Source: Strix aluco (Eukaryota; Chordata; Aves; Strigiformes; Strigidae). From it: a stretch of DNA of 64,000 nt. The first letter of the stretch is position 1, and every line of letters starts with the position of its first letter. The translations under genes were made by a program, and so were the position numbers. This document shows positions 48,501 through 58,600 of this stretch, in pieces. The DNA is taken from assembly GCF_031877795.1 (NCBI RefSeq), contig NC_133948.1:10090948-10154947 (forward strand), written 5' to 3'. Below the pieces are notes generated by a model that saw only the letters and a program-made list of their open reading frames with translations, was not told the DNA's origin and searched no databases.

Positions 48501-50030
48501 CAACGCATAGAAGTAACTTGATTTTTTTTAAGGCAATTTAAGTACATAAAAACCACCTATACACTTTTGACAAGAACAAAAAAAAAAAACCCCAAAATCT
48601 GTATTTATTCAGTGTTCATAAACTCATCAGATAGTAGCCAGAGAGACAAGTAACTCAAACCTGGTTTTTTATCTCTTTATCAAATTCCTCTAGTAACCAG
48701 GTAACATTCAGCAGATGCCTTAACAGAATCAGTCTCCCTTAACTCCCTGTCTTCACCAGTTATCCCCAGTACTGCAGCAAAGTCAGCTCTCCACTTTGAT
48801 TCTTTTAGACCATCCACCATCCCTGTTCTTGACTCTTAACAAACACAGTGATGAAGCAGACCGTGGTAAGAACTTTGTAAAACCTAGAACATGCAAGCCC
48901 TACTGCTGGAGTGCTTCAAGAAGCCGACACAAAAGAGAGAAGAGCATCAGGAGACAAGAGGTTAGAGCAAGATAACGTGTTCTTGGTGAAGCACTAACTT
49001 GCCAGAAGAAGTAAGTCCCATCTAAATTCTTAGCAGTGTTAAAGTCTAAACTAATAAGGACAAAGGTTGTAAAATTTCTCTCCTGAAATCAGGAGATGAC
49101 AGAAACATCACTGAAAGAAGAGCTGTGTTTTCCAGTGGTGGTGTGACTACATTCTTGAAGTTTTGAGAAAACATCAACTTGAGAAACCCACACAAGCACA
49201 TTCTATTCACCAGGACAACTCAAGAGGGCTGGGAAGAGTGACAAAGGAACTGAATACTTTTCTAGCTGGCTTGCTTCTGACGCCTGACAGCCCTGCAAGG
49301 CAGGTTGCAGCTCACTGACTCCCTCCCTCCCTCTCCAGACTTTCAAGTAGATCCACACAGGTGCCCCTAGGGACTTGAATTCAAACTATTGGCACTTTAC
49401 CACAAGAATCGCCCTATCACGCTAATTGCAGGATTGTAATTTAATCTCTCATGCACCAAGAGTGGGAGAGAAATATTTTTGAGAGCACACAAACATTACT
49501 ACAAAGGCACAGATCTCGGCAGGAGGCCTGTGACAGAAGCACGCTATTAAAAGCCCATCTTTCAGAATATTCCGAAAACATTAAGAAGAGAGGGAAAGAA
49601 AAAAAAAGCTAAAATTCTCTAGGAGACATTGAGCGAGTCTCCCTAGCGCAGCCCTAGGCAGCAGCCGGCACCGTAAGGCCCCGCGGGCCCGGCCGCGGCG
49701 GGTAAGTCTCCTCAGGAGGCGGCGCCTCCCGCCGCCGGCACCTGCCCCGGCCCCGCTCCCCCCGGCTGCCCCGCTCCCCCCGGCTGTCAGCGCGGCACCA
49801 CGCCTAAGGGGAGGCCGGCGACAGCCCCCCTGCCCGCCCCCGCCGGGCTCTCACCTGCCGCCCAGGAGGCTCCTCGCCCGCTCGGCCAGCGCGCCCGGCA
49901 CCTCGGCCTTGCTCAGGGCGCCGCTCCCCGCCGAGCTCCACGGCAGCGGCTCCCCCGGGCCCAGCGGAGACGGGAAGTCCCTCAGGAAAGAGCTCAGGGG
50001 AGCCCCGGCCGCCTCCACCTCCAGCGCCAT
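30154..50030 (-). CDS. PPM1F: PPM1F (POPX2/CaMKP) protein phosphatase, complete, 7 coding exons
   Basis: Metal-dependent Ser/Thr phosphatase of the PP2C/PPM family. Mammalian PPM1F removes the activating phosphate from CaMKII and from PAK kinases and binds PIX exchange factors. CDS is the join, on the minus strand, of 50030-49855, 39330-39200, 34889-34690, 34058-33870, 32735-32592, 31593-31500 and 30527-30154: 1308 nt, 435 aa (human 454). All introns are GT-AG and phases close. The N-terminal regulatory part is residues 1-135. The PP2C fold follows, with R149, E153-D154 (RRKMEDRH), D181-G182 (FDGHGGVDA), GDSQ at 256-259, [19 protein letters not shown]343 (LLACDGFFD) and D387-N388 (SDNITV). 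All expected metal and phosphate ligands are present, so the enzyme should be active. The glutamate-rich stretch of human PPM1F around residue 105 is absent. The promoter is a CpG island, and TOP3B lies 5 kb upstream on the same strand. Confidence 0.97.
31500..31593 (-). CDS. PPM1F: PPM1F coding exon 6
   Basis: Residues 281-311 plus one base. It reads [11 protein letters not shown] then [16 protein letters not shown], the conserved PP2C stretch before the invariant GD. The short exon is confirmed by tttttcag at the acceptor, gtaaga at the donor and a split Gly codon joining to exon 7. Confidence 0.97.
32592..32735 (-). CDS. PPM1F: PPM1F coding exon 5
   Basis: Residues 233-280, phase 0 at both ends. 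It carries [12 protein letters not shown] and [17 protein letters not shown], the central PP2C beta-sandwich strands with the GDS motif, and ends MEPHKPERE before gtaagt. Confidence 0.97.
33870..34058 (-). CDS. PPM1F: PPM1F coding exon 4
   Basis: Residues 170-232, phase 0 at both ends. It begins [20 protein letters not shown], carrying the core PP2C DGHGG motif (D181, G182), and ends [13 protein letters not shown] before gtgagt. The human counterpart is RTDQMFLRKAKRE. Confidence 0.97.
34690..34889 (-). CDS. PPM1F: PPM1F coding exon 3
   Basis: Residues 103-169. The split codon restores T-L-L-D exactly as in human. It includes [17 protein letters not shown], which supplies the phosphate-binding R149 and the metal-site E153/D154, and ends FNQLFGLS in phase 0 before gtaagt. 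Confidence 0.96.
34890..39199 (-). other. PPM1F: PPM1F intron 2, containing a CpG island
   Basis: A 4.3-kb intron between coding exons 2 and 3. It is AT-rich except for a sharp GC-rich island at about 37640-37960, listed separately. No further PPM1F coding exon was found in it. Confidence 0.85.
37640..37960. promoter_or_regulatory. Intronic CpG island, possible alternative promoter
   Basis: About 320 bases of strongly GC- and CpG-rich DNA with several CCGCCCC boxes (37788-37830) and a short internal duplication of GGCCGGTGGCCC (37838-37865), inside otherwise AT-rich intron 2. A minus-strand splice donor (GTG then gtaaga, at 37499-37494) lies about 150 bases downstream and could end an alternative first exon. 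No open frame here joins PPM1F exon 3 in frame with a convincing N-terminus, so a non-coding first exon or an antisense RNA is as likely. Confidence 0.5.
39200..39330 (-). CDS. PPM1F: PPM1F coding exon 2
   Basis: Residues 59-102 plus one base. It encodes [20 protein letters not shown], aligned with human PLAAALAHEAVSQLLQTDLSEF. The acceptor is cagcag before AGGTGTT; the donor is gtaagt. The long acidic run that follows in human is replaced by a short, only mildly acidic linker (ETEGVGDEE). Confidence 0.93.
39331..49854 (-). other. PPM1F: PPM1F intron 1
   Basis: A 10.5-kb first intron. It is AT-rich and mostly unique, with short A/T tracts and one perfect 30-bp AT-rich palindrome (43763-43792). 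Open frames of up to about 145 codons exist on both strands but show no recognisable domain. Intronic enhancers are plausible but not identifiable here. Confidence 0.85.
43763..43792. repeat. Perfect 30-bp palindrome around an AT microsatellite
   Basis: CATATGCATATATAT followed by its exact reverse complement, centred on an (AT)n run and bounded by NdeI-like CATATG steps. It can extrude as a cruciform. It probably arose as a TA microsatellite that gained symmetrical GCATATG ends. Confidence 0.9.
49855..50030 (-). CDS. PPM1F: PPM1F coding exon 1
   Basis: Residues 1-58 plus two bases of codon 59. The start codon (50030-50028) sits in an ideal context, gccgccATGGCG. The segment [17 protein letters not shown] matches the human FLDTLLQDFPALLNPEDPLPW region, and [15 protein letters not shown] matches its EVEGELAELAMGFLG, which fixes the start and frame. 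The donor is gtgaga. Confidence 0.93.
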
Positions 50031-50246
50031 GGCGGCGCCGCGCTGAGGCGCGCTGCCCGGCCGCCGCCTCGCCTCGCCGGGAGCGGGCCGGGCGCCGGCG
50101 GGGACGGGCGGCCTGGGGGCAGGCCGGGGAGGGGAAGGCGAGGGGAAGAGGGCGCGGTGACGGCTCCTTTAAGCAGAGCGCAGGGGCGGGGCCAGGCGTC
50201 GGGGGCGGGGCCAGAAACAATGTCTGGAATGCGGGGGCGGGGCGGC

Positions 50247-50252
50247 CACGTG
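50247..50252. promoter_or_regulatory. E-box CACGTG, PPM1F promoter
   Basis: CACGTG inside the longer palindrome GCCACGTGGC, between GC boxes and about 220 bp upstream of the PPM1F ATG. The binding factor (USF, MYC/MAX or TFE family) is inferred only. Confidence 0.45.
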
Positions 50253-50376
50253 GCCGGACGGGGCGGGGCGGGAGGGAGGCGGCGGGCGGGGGCGGGGCCC
50301 GCTCCCCGGCGCGAGGCGCATGGCCCCGCCCCCGGCCCCGCCCCGCCGCCTGGGAAGGGGGGGGCGTGTCGGCGGA

Positions 50377-50382
50377 CACGTG
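50377..50382. promoter_or_regulatory. Second E-box CACGTG, PPM1F promoter
   Basis: CACGTG followed by AC (acacgtgaca), about 350 bp upstream of the PPM1F ATG and 130 bp from the first E-box. Confidence 0.4.
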
Positions 50383-53164
50383 ACACCTTCCCCCCAGCTC
50401 TGCCGGGGCGCAGCCCCCACCCCGCCAGCCTGAAACGCTAATTGACTCCGCATCACATTATTATATAAAAGAATTACACGCCCTGACGGGTCACACACAG
50501 CGGTATGCGCAGCGGGGAAGGGAGCACAGCCTAGAAATTCTCCCAAACTTACCGAGACAATCCCCCCCCCCCCCTTGTTACTCACAATCCCTTTTTGTTT
50601 CCATTCCCACGAAAATGCCCATCAAAAAAGCCTTCAGAAGACCTGATTTTGTAGCCTTGCCAGGTTTTTTTTGCTGTGCACAATTCATTCAAAGCTAACA
50701 CCTGTGCTAGCTTTTAAAACCTTATCACAGGCAAAAATAGAAGATGCCATCACTTTTTGAAGATGATAGCAAGTTGACCTGTTTGTCTCAAACTAGTTAT
50801 AGTTAACTATGTCCACCAATCAACTATAACCTTTTCTTACTCATTTAAGAGCACCTCTGGCTTAGAAAAGGGAGTGTCAGTAAACTAGATGGAACAGTCT
50901 TTGTCCCAAACTGGAATCTCCCAAGAAAAGAGTGAATGAAAATCCTGAATCCTAGACTCACAAAATAATACAGTATCAAAACCCCCAGTGAGATTAGTAG
51001 GACACAGGCATCTAGAATACTTGCACTGACCTTGCTCCTAGATTTTTGGGGTATTCACAGCATATCAACTAAAACCCCTTTCCTTCTTGCCTCACAGAGC
51101 TGTGCTGTGTAGCAGTGTAACTTTGCTGAAGCGTGGTACCAAAGCACAATGTCATTCATTTAGCTCATCCAACCAAGAAACAGCAAAAGTCTTTCCCAAA
51201 AACAGGACTCTAGTTTATTACTTTGACTACCGGCTTTCCGATTTTTAATACCGTAAAACATGGGCCTTTCATTTAGGAAGTATTAAACAGTTTTATCAAG
51301 ACATTAACCTGAATGTTCAAGTTTGGGGAAAAAAAAAAAACAAAACAGACCTCAAAACTCTTTCATCCCCCAAAGACAACATCTTTAATGCTATTTGTAT
51401 TCCCAGTCTTCTCAACATTCAAACATCTAGACATGAACAGGTGACATGCACAGCTAGAAATACCTTTTTACTTCAGGTATTACGAGAGCAATAAGGATTC
51501 TGTCCTTACATTATAACATCTTCCAGGGGTAACTGGATAAAATAGAACATTTTTAGAGAAGGAAGGAATAAAATATCAGATGCTGCAAAGCCAGGACAGA
51601 GAACACATTGCCCAGAAGCACTAGTACATGTTCAGTGAAATAATATTGCTGCAACCATTTGCAGTACCTTGATTTCTTGTTTCCGCGTTCTCAGACATCT
51701 CTATTGCAGAGCGTTAGCTCATGTTCCGTTCCCATTCTAGCGAAAAAGCTAGCAAACACAATATACTTCACACTTTTTTAAATCGCAAGAGATCTCTGAA
51801 AAGAGAGAGGAAGCACAGTTAATGCTTTCAAAACTTGCTTATTTTTTTATACTGAGATACTCAGAGGACCCCATAAAAATAAGTTGTGAAAGAAGGTCAC
51901 TATTACACTGATCTAAGCAGGCTTTTAATTCAGTGGTTGGATGCTCAGTTTTGTGAAGGATCAGAGTGCTCTGAACTCCTGCTGAACCTAACACAAGTTT
52001 AGGATTCATGACAGATTGAAGCATCAGGCACAAAGTTAGCTGTGTTCAGCAACAGAGTCTGCTGAAGTCTTTAGATTTCTAAGCCACTAAAGTTAAGATT
52101 TTTATCCCACCTCTTCCCTTTGTATTCCCTTGCTAAACTATAGCAGCCTGTATCCTGCAACATCCCTGCTATGATCACTCCCTACTGGCAGTTCCAGGAA
52201 CAAAGCTTGTTTTAAAATAGTTGAATGATTTTGGAAAGAGCAACCCTAGACACAGAATGAAGTCACCCCTTCAGTAGGCCCTAAAATGGCAACTGATCAC
52301 TTCCAGACAGATGCTTTTTGTCTGTACTATATTCTTTTCCTGCTCCTATCAGAGATACAATCCTTTTTTTTTCCCTCCACACAAAAATAATTATCAGATT
52401 TAAAAAATATATATTTTGATACTCCTCTTAATCATGAGCACTGCACTATCTGTCTTTTGGCACCAACTTTCCAGTGAGACTGCTACTTCCATCTCCCCAG
52501 GCTGACAAAGGCAAGCTTCCTGGGGCACACTAGGGCCATCTCAGCAGGGACAAGTGTGCAGCCATATCAAGTAGATCAATTCATTTTTATTCTTTCATCA
52601 GCTATGGGAGCCAAATCAATCTCCTCTCTTGAGTGAATGATGCTATTTCAAAGGTAACTTCCTAAATAATAAAAGCTTTCCCCTGAGCTTTTCCCATGGA
52701 ATATAAACTGAAAGTAGAAGAGATTTATTTCACAAGCCATAATTCCTTTATTTTTTACATTAAGAACTGTAGACATGAGACATGCAGCGCTCACCTTAGT
52801 GTTAGACAGATGTTTCCAGGGACTTCATCATTTTAAGACATTTCTTGCTGTCTTGTACCTTTCAAAGCAATCCCAGGAACATACTTCTAAGTTTTAAGTA
52901 GCAACTGAGAGCACTTATCACCTCTGCATTCTTTCCACTCCACTCTGGAGAGAGCTGCCACCACCAGCCTGTGTGCCAGGCCACAGCACCGAGAGCCCAC
53001 TGTGGCACCTCCTGCACCATGCAGCCTTCTCCCAGGCCGTGGCCACCCTGCGCTGCCCAGCTGCAGAGGGAGAACAAGCTTCCAGGGCTGCTGGTACAGC
53101 ACAAAACCAATGCCTTCGTTCCTCAGGATATAGGCACCAACAGTTCTAAATGACTGTTGGCAGT

Positions 53165-53279
53165 TACCCTAATGCTAGGGATATGGTGTAGTTGGGAACT
53201 GTCATTGTTAGGTTAACAGTTGGACTAGGTGATCTTCAAGGTCCTTTCCAACCTAGATGATTCTGTGTGATTGTGTAAT
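53165..53279 (+). mobile_element. CR1 LINE, 5'-truncated 3' end
   Basis: This shows the diagnostic avian CR1 3' UTR: TTAACAGTTGGACTAGGTGA, then TCTTCAAGGTCCTTTCCAAC, CTAGATGATTCTG and a terminal degenerate octamer (GATTCTGTGTGATTGTGT). CR1 copies are usually 5'-truncated and lack poly(A), as here. The 5' edge is approximate because the upstream part is diverged. The element is the strongest clue that the genome is avian. Confidence 0.85.
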
Positions 53280-54202
53280 GTATCTGTATCCAAAAGAACT
53301 TTGCCATTTGTGGTAGTTACAAGGGAGCCACTGAGATCTGCCAAAACACATAAATGGCTCATTCTAAGTACTTGAGAGAAAGTTCCCAGCACTTTATTTC
53401 CACTGGGACTACAGCAATGAGATTTTACAAGTGAAAATTTGTCTGCAAATGGCCAAAATAAAAGGCATGCTCAGAGAAAGAAGCAAGTGTTCTCACACAG
53501 CTCAAAAGCCATAAAGAATGACTAATGACAGGTTTCCCACACTTCCAGGGCCACCCTCTCTAAGTATCACAGAAATCCCAGCCAAAAGCCAGTGCTATAC
53601 ACAGCAGCAGAAGCTAGCTGAGTACACAGGTATTTTCAGAGGAGTATCCTAGTGTACCAAAGCCAGCTACAGAGGTAAGAGAGGACTTGAACAACTGAAT
53701 CAATACAAGCACCCTGAAAGCTATTATAGTTTATGCTAAGATCTATGGCTCTGAGACACAACAGCAAGATGAACTTTAAAACATGAAAAGAAGCTACTTA
53801 CTCCAGGTTAAGGCACATGCAAAGACAGTTTGTTTTCACCAGAGAGAACTCTTAATATTTAGGAGAAAAACAAACAAACAAGAACTATGGAAAGAAACTT
53901 CTACCTATCGCTGGGTCTGTTAAGCAATACTATTAAAACACAGTTCATGTTTGAGCTGTAACTGTATAAACATTTGATCAGAGGAACAGGCTTAGGGCTG
54001 TGGTGTTTTGTCTATGTTCTTGTTCAGTAAATGCACACACTGTGCCAATTAAAACAGCAGAGTTGTACATTACCTTTTGTGGGGACTTGTCTTTCCTTTT
54101 TTTGCCAGTGAATCATGTGTCAAGTTGCTCTCTGCATATTCTGTGTTCAAATGCAGCAGCCTTTGCACCACGTAAAACTGCGATGGCATCCTCCCATCCA
54201 AA

Positions 54203-54505
54203 CACAACTAGCGCTGAAACTGTTTTGGGGGTATAGATGATACAAACTGTACTTGATTGGATGATCAGACATGATCAGCTATGTGCACATGGAAGGAAAG
54301 GAGAGGGTATTATGTATTTGTACAATTAGATTTTGTAATGTGGCACCCAGCAGTTATACACAGCTCCATATAAAAATACAAGGAAACCCTCCTTTTGACA
54401 ACTAACCAACACTGAAATGATGATTTGGAGTGCAGACACTACAAACAGTATTTGATCAGGTATGATCAGCTATGCGAACACAGAGGAAAAGAAGAGCATG
54501 GGTAC
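54203..54505 (+). repeat. Diverged direct duplication, two units of about 105 bp
   Basis: Unit A (about 54203-54311) and unit B (about 54400-54505) share the same order of motifs: CAACTAGCGCTGAAA or CAACCAACACTGAAA, then TACAAACTGTACTTGAT or TACAAACAGTATTTGAT, then ATGATCAGCTATG, then a GGAAAGGAGAG or GGAAAAGAAGAG tail. They lie head to tail about 90 bases apart and are visibly diverged, so the duplication is old. Origin unknown. Confidence 0.75.
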
Positions 54506-54748
54506 TCTATCTGACTTCCAGTGGCAAGAGGAGGTCTTAATTTAACTGGGGCCCGTTGACCAAAAGATACTAACTTGGCTGCACAGACCGTAAGTTGGAA
54601 ATCACCGCTCAAGGCAGATATTCCCCTTCATATTTATAATTTCCATTTTGTATGTCTCTTGGCATTATTCTCTTATGCAGAAGAGTGACAGATTTGAAGT
54701 AGTGGTCTTGCTATTGCAGATTTAATTTGAAAATCTGACAGCTACTAA

Positions 54749-54794
54749 TCATTTATTATTTTTGAAGATTCTCATTTATTATTTTTGAAGATTC
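54749..54794 (+). repeat. Perfect 23-bp tandem duplication
   Basis: The 23-base unit starting TCATTTATTATTTTTGAAG occurs twice in direct succession with no mismatch, which points to a recent slippage or end-joining event, or an assembly duplication. Confidence 0.9.
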
Positions 54795-55192
54795 AAAGTC
54801 AGATGAAGCAAGTCTCATTCCACACCTAAAGACTACAGCAACATAACAGTGATCTTAATTGTCTCGTATATTCCTGGCACTTGTACTGCTGACAAAGGCC
54901 CCAGAAACAGCAGAAGAGGGAGATTTCATTTCCTTCTATCAGCCACAGGTAACAGTCTAGGTAGACTTCCTGAGACTCCCTACTGTTTGTGAGCTCTACT
55001 TAAACCAATGAATTCCAATTAAAAGCTTAAAGGCTTACTCAGTTACTAACTGATCATTCAGAAGAATCTGTTTTGTGATTAAACCAAGGCGTACAACAGT
55101 CTAAGGTGTTTAACTTTTCTAAGAACATGAAAGCAGTGAAGATCAAAAATATTTAAAAATGAACTTAAAGGAAAACAAACTTTTATAAGAAG

Positions 55193-55198
55193 TTTATT
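55193..55198 (-). terminator. TOP3B: TOP3B poly(A) signal AATAAA
   Basis: AATAAA on the minus strand begins 18 bases after the TOP3B stop codon. It is followed by a T/GT-rich element (AAAAGTTTGTTTTCC) about 15-30 bases further on. If used, the 3' UTR would be only about 35-45 nt. Confidence 0.6.
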
Positions 55199-55215
55199 TT
55201 TCTTTTGTGTGGCCA

Positions 55216-55697
55216 TTATACAAAGTAAGCAGCCAGAGCTGCCATTTTGTCCTTGGGTTTCTTTGGATTGAGTCTTCCTCCAGGCCTCCGGCCTTTACCT
55301 CTTCCTCGACCTTGCCTTTTTCCTTGTCCCCCACGGTGCATGGGGTGCCTCATGGCTGCATGTTTCAGCTCCACCAGATCTTGAAACACAGGATCACAGA
55401 ATATGCAGCCTGAATGCTGGGTCTCATCACCAGGTAGAGGAGATTTGGCTTTGTTAAAATCTACGTCCACAAGGGCTGCATCACACAAGTCGCAGGTCTC
55501 CGGCGACACTCGGACTTTGTGGGCATTCTCAAAGAAATGCACAATCACATTGCATTTGTTGCAGGCCATCTTCCACTTAGGACCCGATGTCGAGTCTAGC
55601 ACCAGAACCCCATTCTCACATTCAACACACTGCCCAATTCCAAGCATGCTAAGAGAATGCTGGCACGTGGGGTGGGTGCATTCATTACAGCCCATTC
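55216..55697 (-). CDS. TOP3B: TOP3B terminal exon, human 703-862
   Basis: It continues [20 protein letters not shown] with further cysteine pairs (CVEC, CNKC, CDLC, CIFC), then a basic RGG-type tail ([18 protein letters not shown]) that in mammals binds RNA, and the conserved end [12 protein letters not shown]. The stop TAA is at 55218-55216. Confidence 0.97.
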
Positions 55698-58600
55698 CTG
55701 GTGGAAGAAGAGTAAAACCATACCACAAGGAACCCTTTATATCACTCCCCACACTACCCAGTTTGGAGGAAGCAAGACACAGAAGTCAAAAGACAGCTTA
55801 GTATATTATAGGTTTTCTAAATCACTAAAGAATGGAACCACTCCCCAGATGGCAACTTGCCTTTTCACAGATTCAGACTAATCCCTTGTTCAAAAATTTT
55901 CTATAATGGCTTTCAGAATTGCCAGATACTGCCAGTGTACAGTACAGGCAGTCTGGACACATTAGTGATGAAAACTACATGTTTTCAATTAAATGTATGG
56001 CTCCTAACTAACTGATATTTTATACTTGCACTATACACTGTTAGTACAAGACACTTTTAAATAAATGATGGTAATAAAAAGATGCCAAAAGACTCCTGAC
56101 AGTCAGAACTTCAAAGCACTACTTTAAGTAAGTTTTGGTCTGACAGTTGCCAAACTAACTGCAACTTTTACCCCTTCTTATATCATTCAACAGCTTTTGA
56201 CACATCATCAGTATCAAAACACTCTCAAGACCTGGTCTTAATCTATAGTCCTGTCTGTACCAAGCGTACTCCAATTTGCAAGGTGCCAGAATCTCGGTGT
56301 CTTTCACTGCATATTGAGTGTTACAAAGGTCACCCACTATGCATGCAGCTAAATTAATTTCTTCTTTTATAAAGAAGAAGTATTCAGAAATGAGTTAACT
56401 AGTAACTTTTGGTTGGTGAGTTTGACAGGAATTTTAGGTAGCACTTTATACTAAGCAACACCAACTAAAAACTAGTAAAGAGCACACTGTATGCAAGCGA
56501 GGTTGATCCCTGCATGTTTACATAATTCCTACCTTTTTTCATGTCCCTGAAGGGAGGATGGTTGTAACAGTATGGACAGAGTGGGTAGCTCTTTCCTCTG
56601 GATCCAGATGACCACAGCACCAGCTCAAAATCATCTAGGGGGCAACGCAACTCTTTGTAGAGTTTAATGGTACCATTCTGTGGGAGACTGTAGGTGTCAT
56701 CACAGTGAGAGCAGTGCAGACGACTTGGTTTGGCCTGGAAATAAAATATAAATCTCTTGAACAACTGCAGCATCAGTAGAGTTCAAAACTTGTAGTAAAT
56801 CCAACTGGGGTTGCTCTCTGGTTTGTTCCCCATGGAAAAACTCCACTAGGCCTTTTTTAGAAACGCACTCTTGACAACCACATTTAAATCCGAATTCAGT
56901 AACAGAAAAGGGGTTTCTACTCAATGCACCCCAGCAAGTGAAATTTAAATTCCAAGCATGAAGTGAACTTACCTGAATATACTTCATGAAACGATGACAT
57001 TTGCCACAGCGGGAAAGAGGTTTACCTGTGGCAGCTAAGGGTGAAAAAGACACTTCCATCAGTTCATCCATACCTGTGAAAGAGATAATCACATTTATGT
57101 TAGAATTCTAGTTCTTAAGAGGAAACCTTGCACAAAATCATCTATAAGACCTGCAAAGAAGGGAGAATGAAAATATTTTATTCACAATGCTCTTCATTGT
57201 TTATGAAGACTTTTTAAATACACAGCGCTTTGCACTGAGCGTGCACAAACACACAAGGTTAAGTACTTCAGCTAGTCTAAAGTTTTTGAAAGCTCACCAC
57301 TACACAGTCACAAAATAAATTTGAAGTAGAGCTTTGGAGCCACGATTCAGTCCATTTCCTTTTGGAGAGCAACTTAATCTGTCTGGAAACTTCCAGTCCT
57401 GGCACAATTTTTCAGTAATCCTAAACCTCTGAAAGGAACCTAATACATAAATATTTTCTACTAGCACCTTTGCAACAATTAAGTAATTGTATGGCACTTC
57501 AAACATAAAAAGTTTTACCTGCAATAGAATCCACAAAATAGTGAAATTTCCTTTTGAAAATGTCAAGGGTGTGCTCCAGGACCTGATGATAATTCGCTTT
57601 ACCCAGGGCTATTAAGTTGAGTTGCTTCTCTACAGCACTGCGGATCGTAGGAAGAACCAATTCTGCATCTTAACAGAAAACCAGAGACAGAAGGAATGAA
57701 AGATCAAAAATGGGGGTAGAAAACTGTCCATACATAAACTAACATCAAAATAAAAAAACAAGTTTTAATTATTATAGACTTTGGAATTAATAATACTTCC
57801 CTGGATGCATCATTTGAGACAGCAATGCTACTTATACAGAGACAACAACCCCTGACATACTGAATGGAAAAGAAGGTAAGAAGATGGAAAGGGAAGAGCA
57901 TTTAACTGACCTATTTTGTAATAACCATGAACCAGAACAATGCCAAGGTTTGTAGGCTTTAGTCTCCGACCGCTCTCCACTGTGACATAGTTTCGCTGGC
58001 AGATGTTGTTAATGTGGACTGGAATACTTGCATCAGTTCCTGCCGCACAAAGGAAAACAATATATCCATTCTGAACAAAACAAAGTTTTCATTGCATTAC
58101 TCACTTCTGACTTCTCTGGTTTTATGTCAAACTGTAGGGCTCCCGAGACTGCTTAAAATTCAGATACCTTTTTACTGTTACACAACTTTCAGTGGCTAAC
58201 TTCTCTCTCTAGTAACTCTTACGTTCCTTTGCGGTTCTGAGAAGTCTGAAACATATGTTTTAACATTAATCCTCTTGTCTCTTCCAAGGAATTACTATTG
58301 GGAAGACACCTATTCTCACAATCACTTATTCTGGAAAAACACAGTGCAGTAAGAGACTGTGTTTGTTTTGACCGGACAAATTTATGAAAAATGCATCAAA
58401 GGAAACAAGTCAGATTTAAAAAGAAAAGTAGAATTGTGGTAAATTGTATAATAATATACAGAAGGACTATTGGAGTCAGCAAAGCTGAAGCAAGCTGTAA
58501 AGACAAGAAATCATTCCTAAGAATGGGGAGGTGCATTCTTCCACACAACATCAGCTCTTTCTGACAGACACGTGACAAGGATGTGTTATAAAAGGATAGT

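Larger units (their letters stand above)
49640..50430. promoter_or_regulatory. PPM1F: CpG island promoter of PPM1F
   Basis: A dense CpG block covering PPM1F coding exon 1 and about 400 bp upstream. It contains many GGGGCGGGG boxes at 50180-50345 and two CACGTG E-boxes. No TATA box stands in a convincing position within the island. A TATATAAA at 50462-50469 lies just outside, and its use is unproven. Transcription runs leftwards into exon 1. Confidence 0.85.
50431..55180. other. Intergenic region between PPM1F and TOP3B
   Basis: A 4.7-kb spacer separating the PPM1F promoter from the TOP3B 3' end. It holds a 13-base C run (50562-50574), a GC-richer unique patch (about 52900-53130), a CR1 3' end (about 53165-53279), a diverged direct duplication (54203-54505) and a 23-bp tandem duplication (54749-54794). 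No gene is recognisable. Confidence 0.8.

Noticed and set aside
50169-50585. Non-coding upstream exon of PPM1F ending at a gtaagt near 50551-50546
   Set aside because: The donor consensus is good, but no convincing acceptor lies just upstream of the coding exon, and the site is outside the CpG island. A single first exon starting in the island is simpler.
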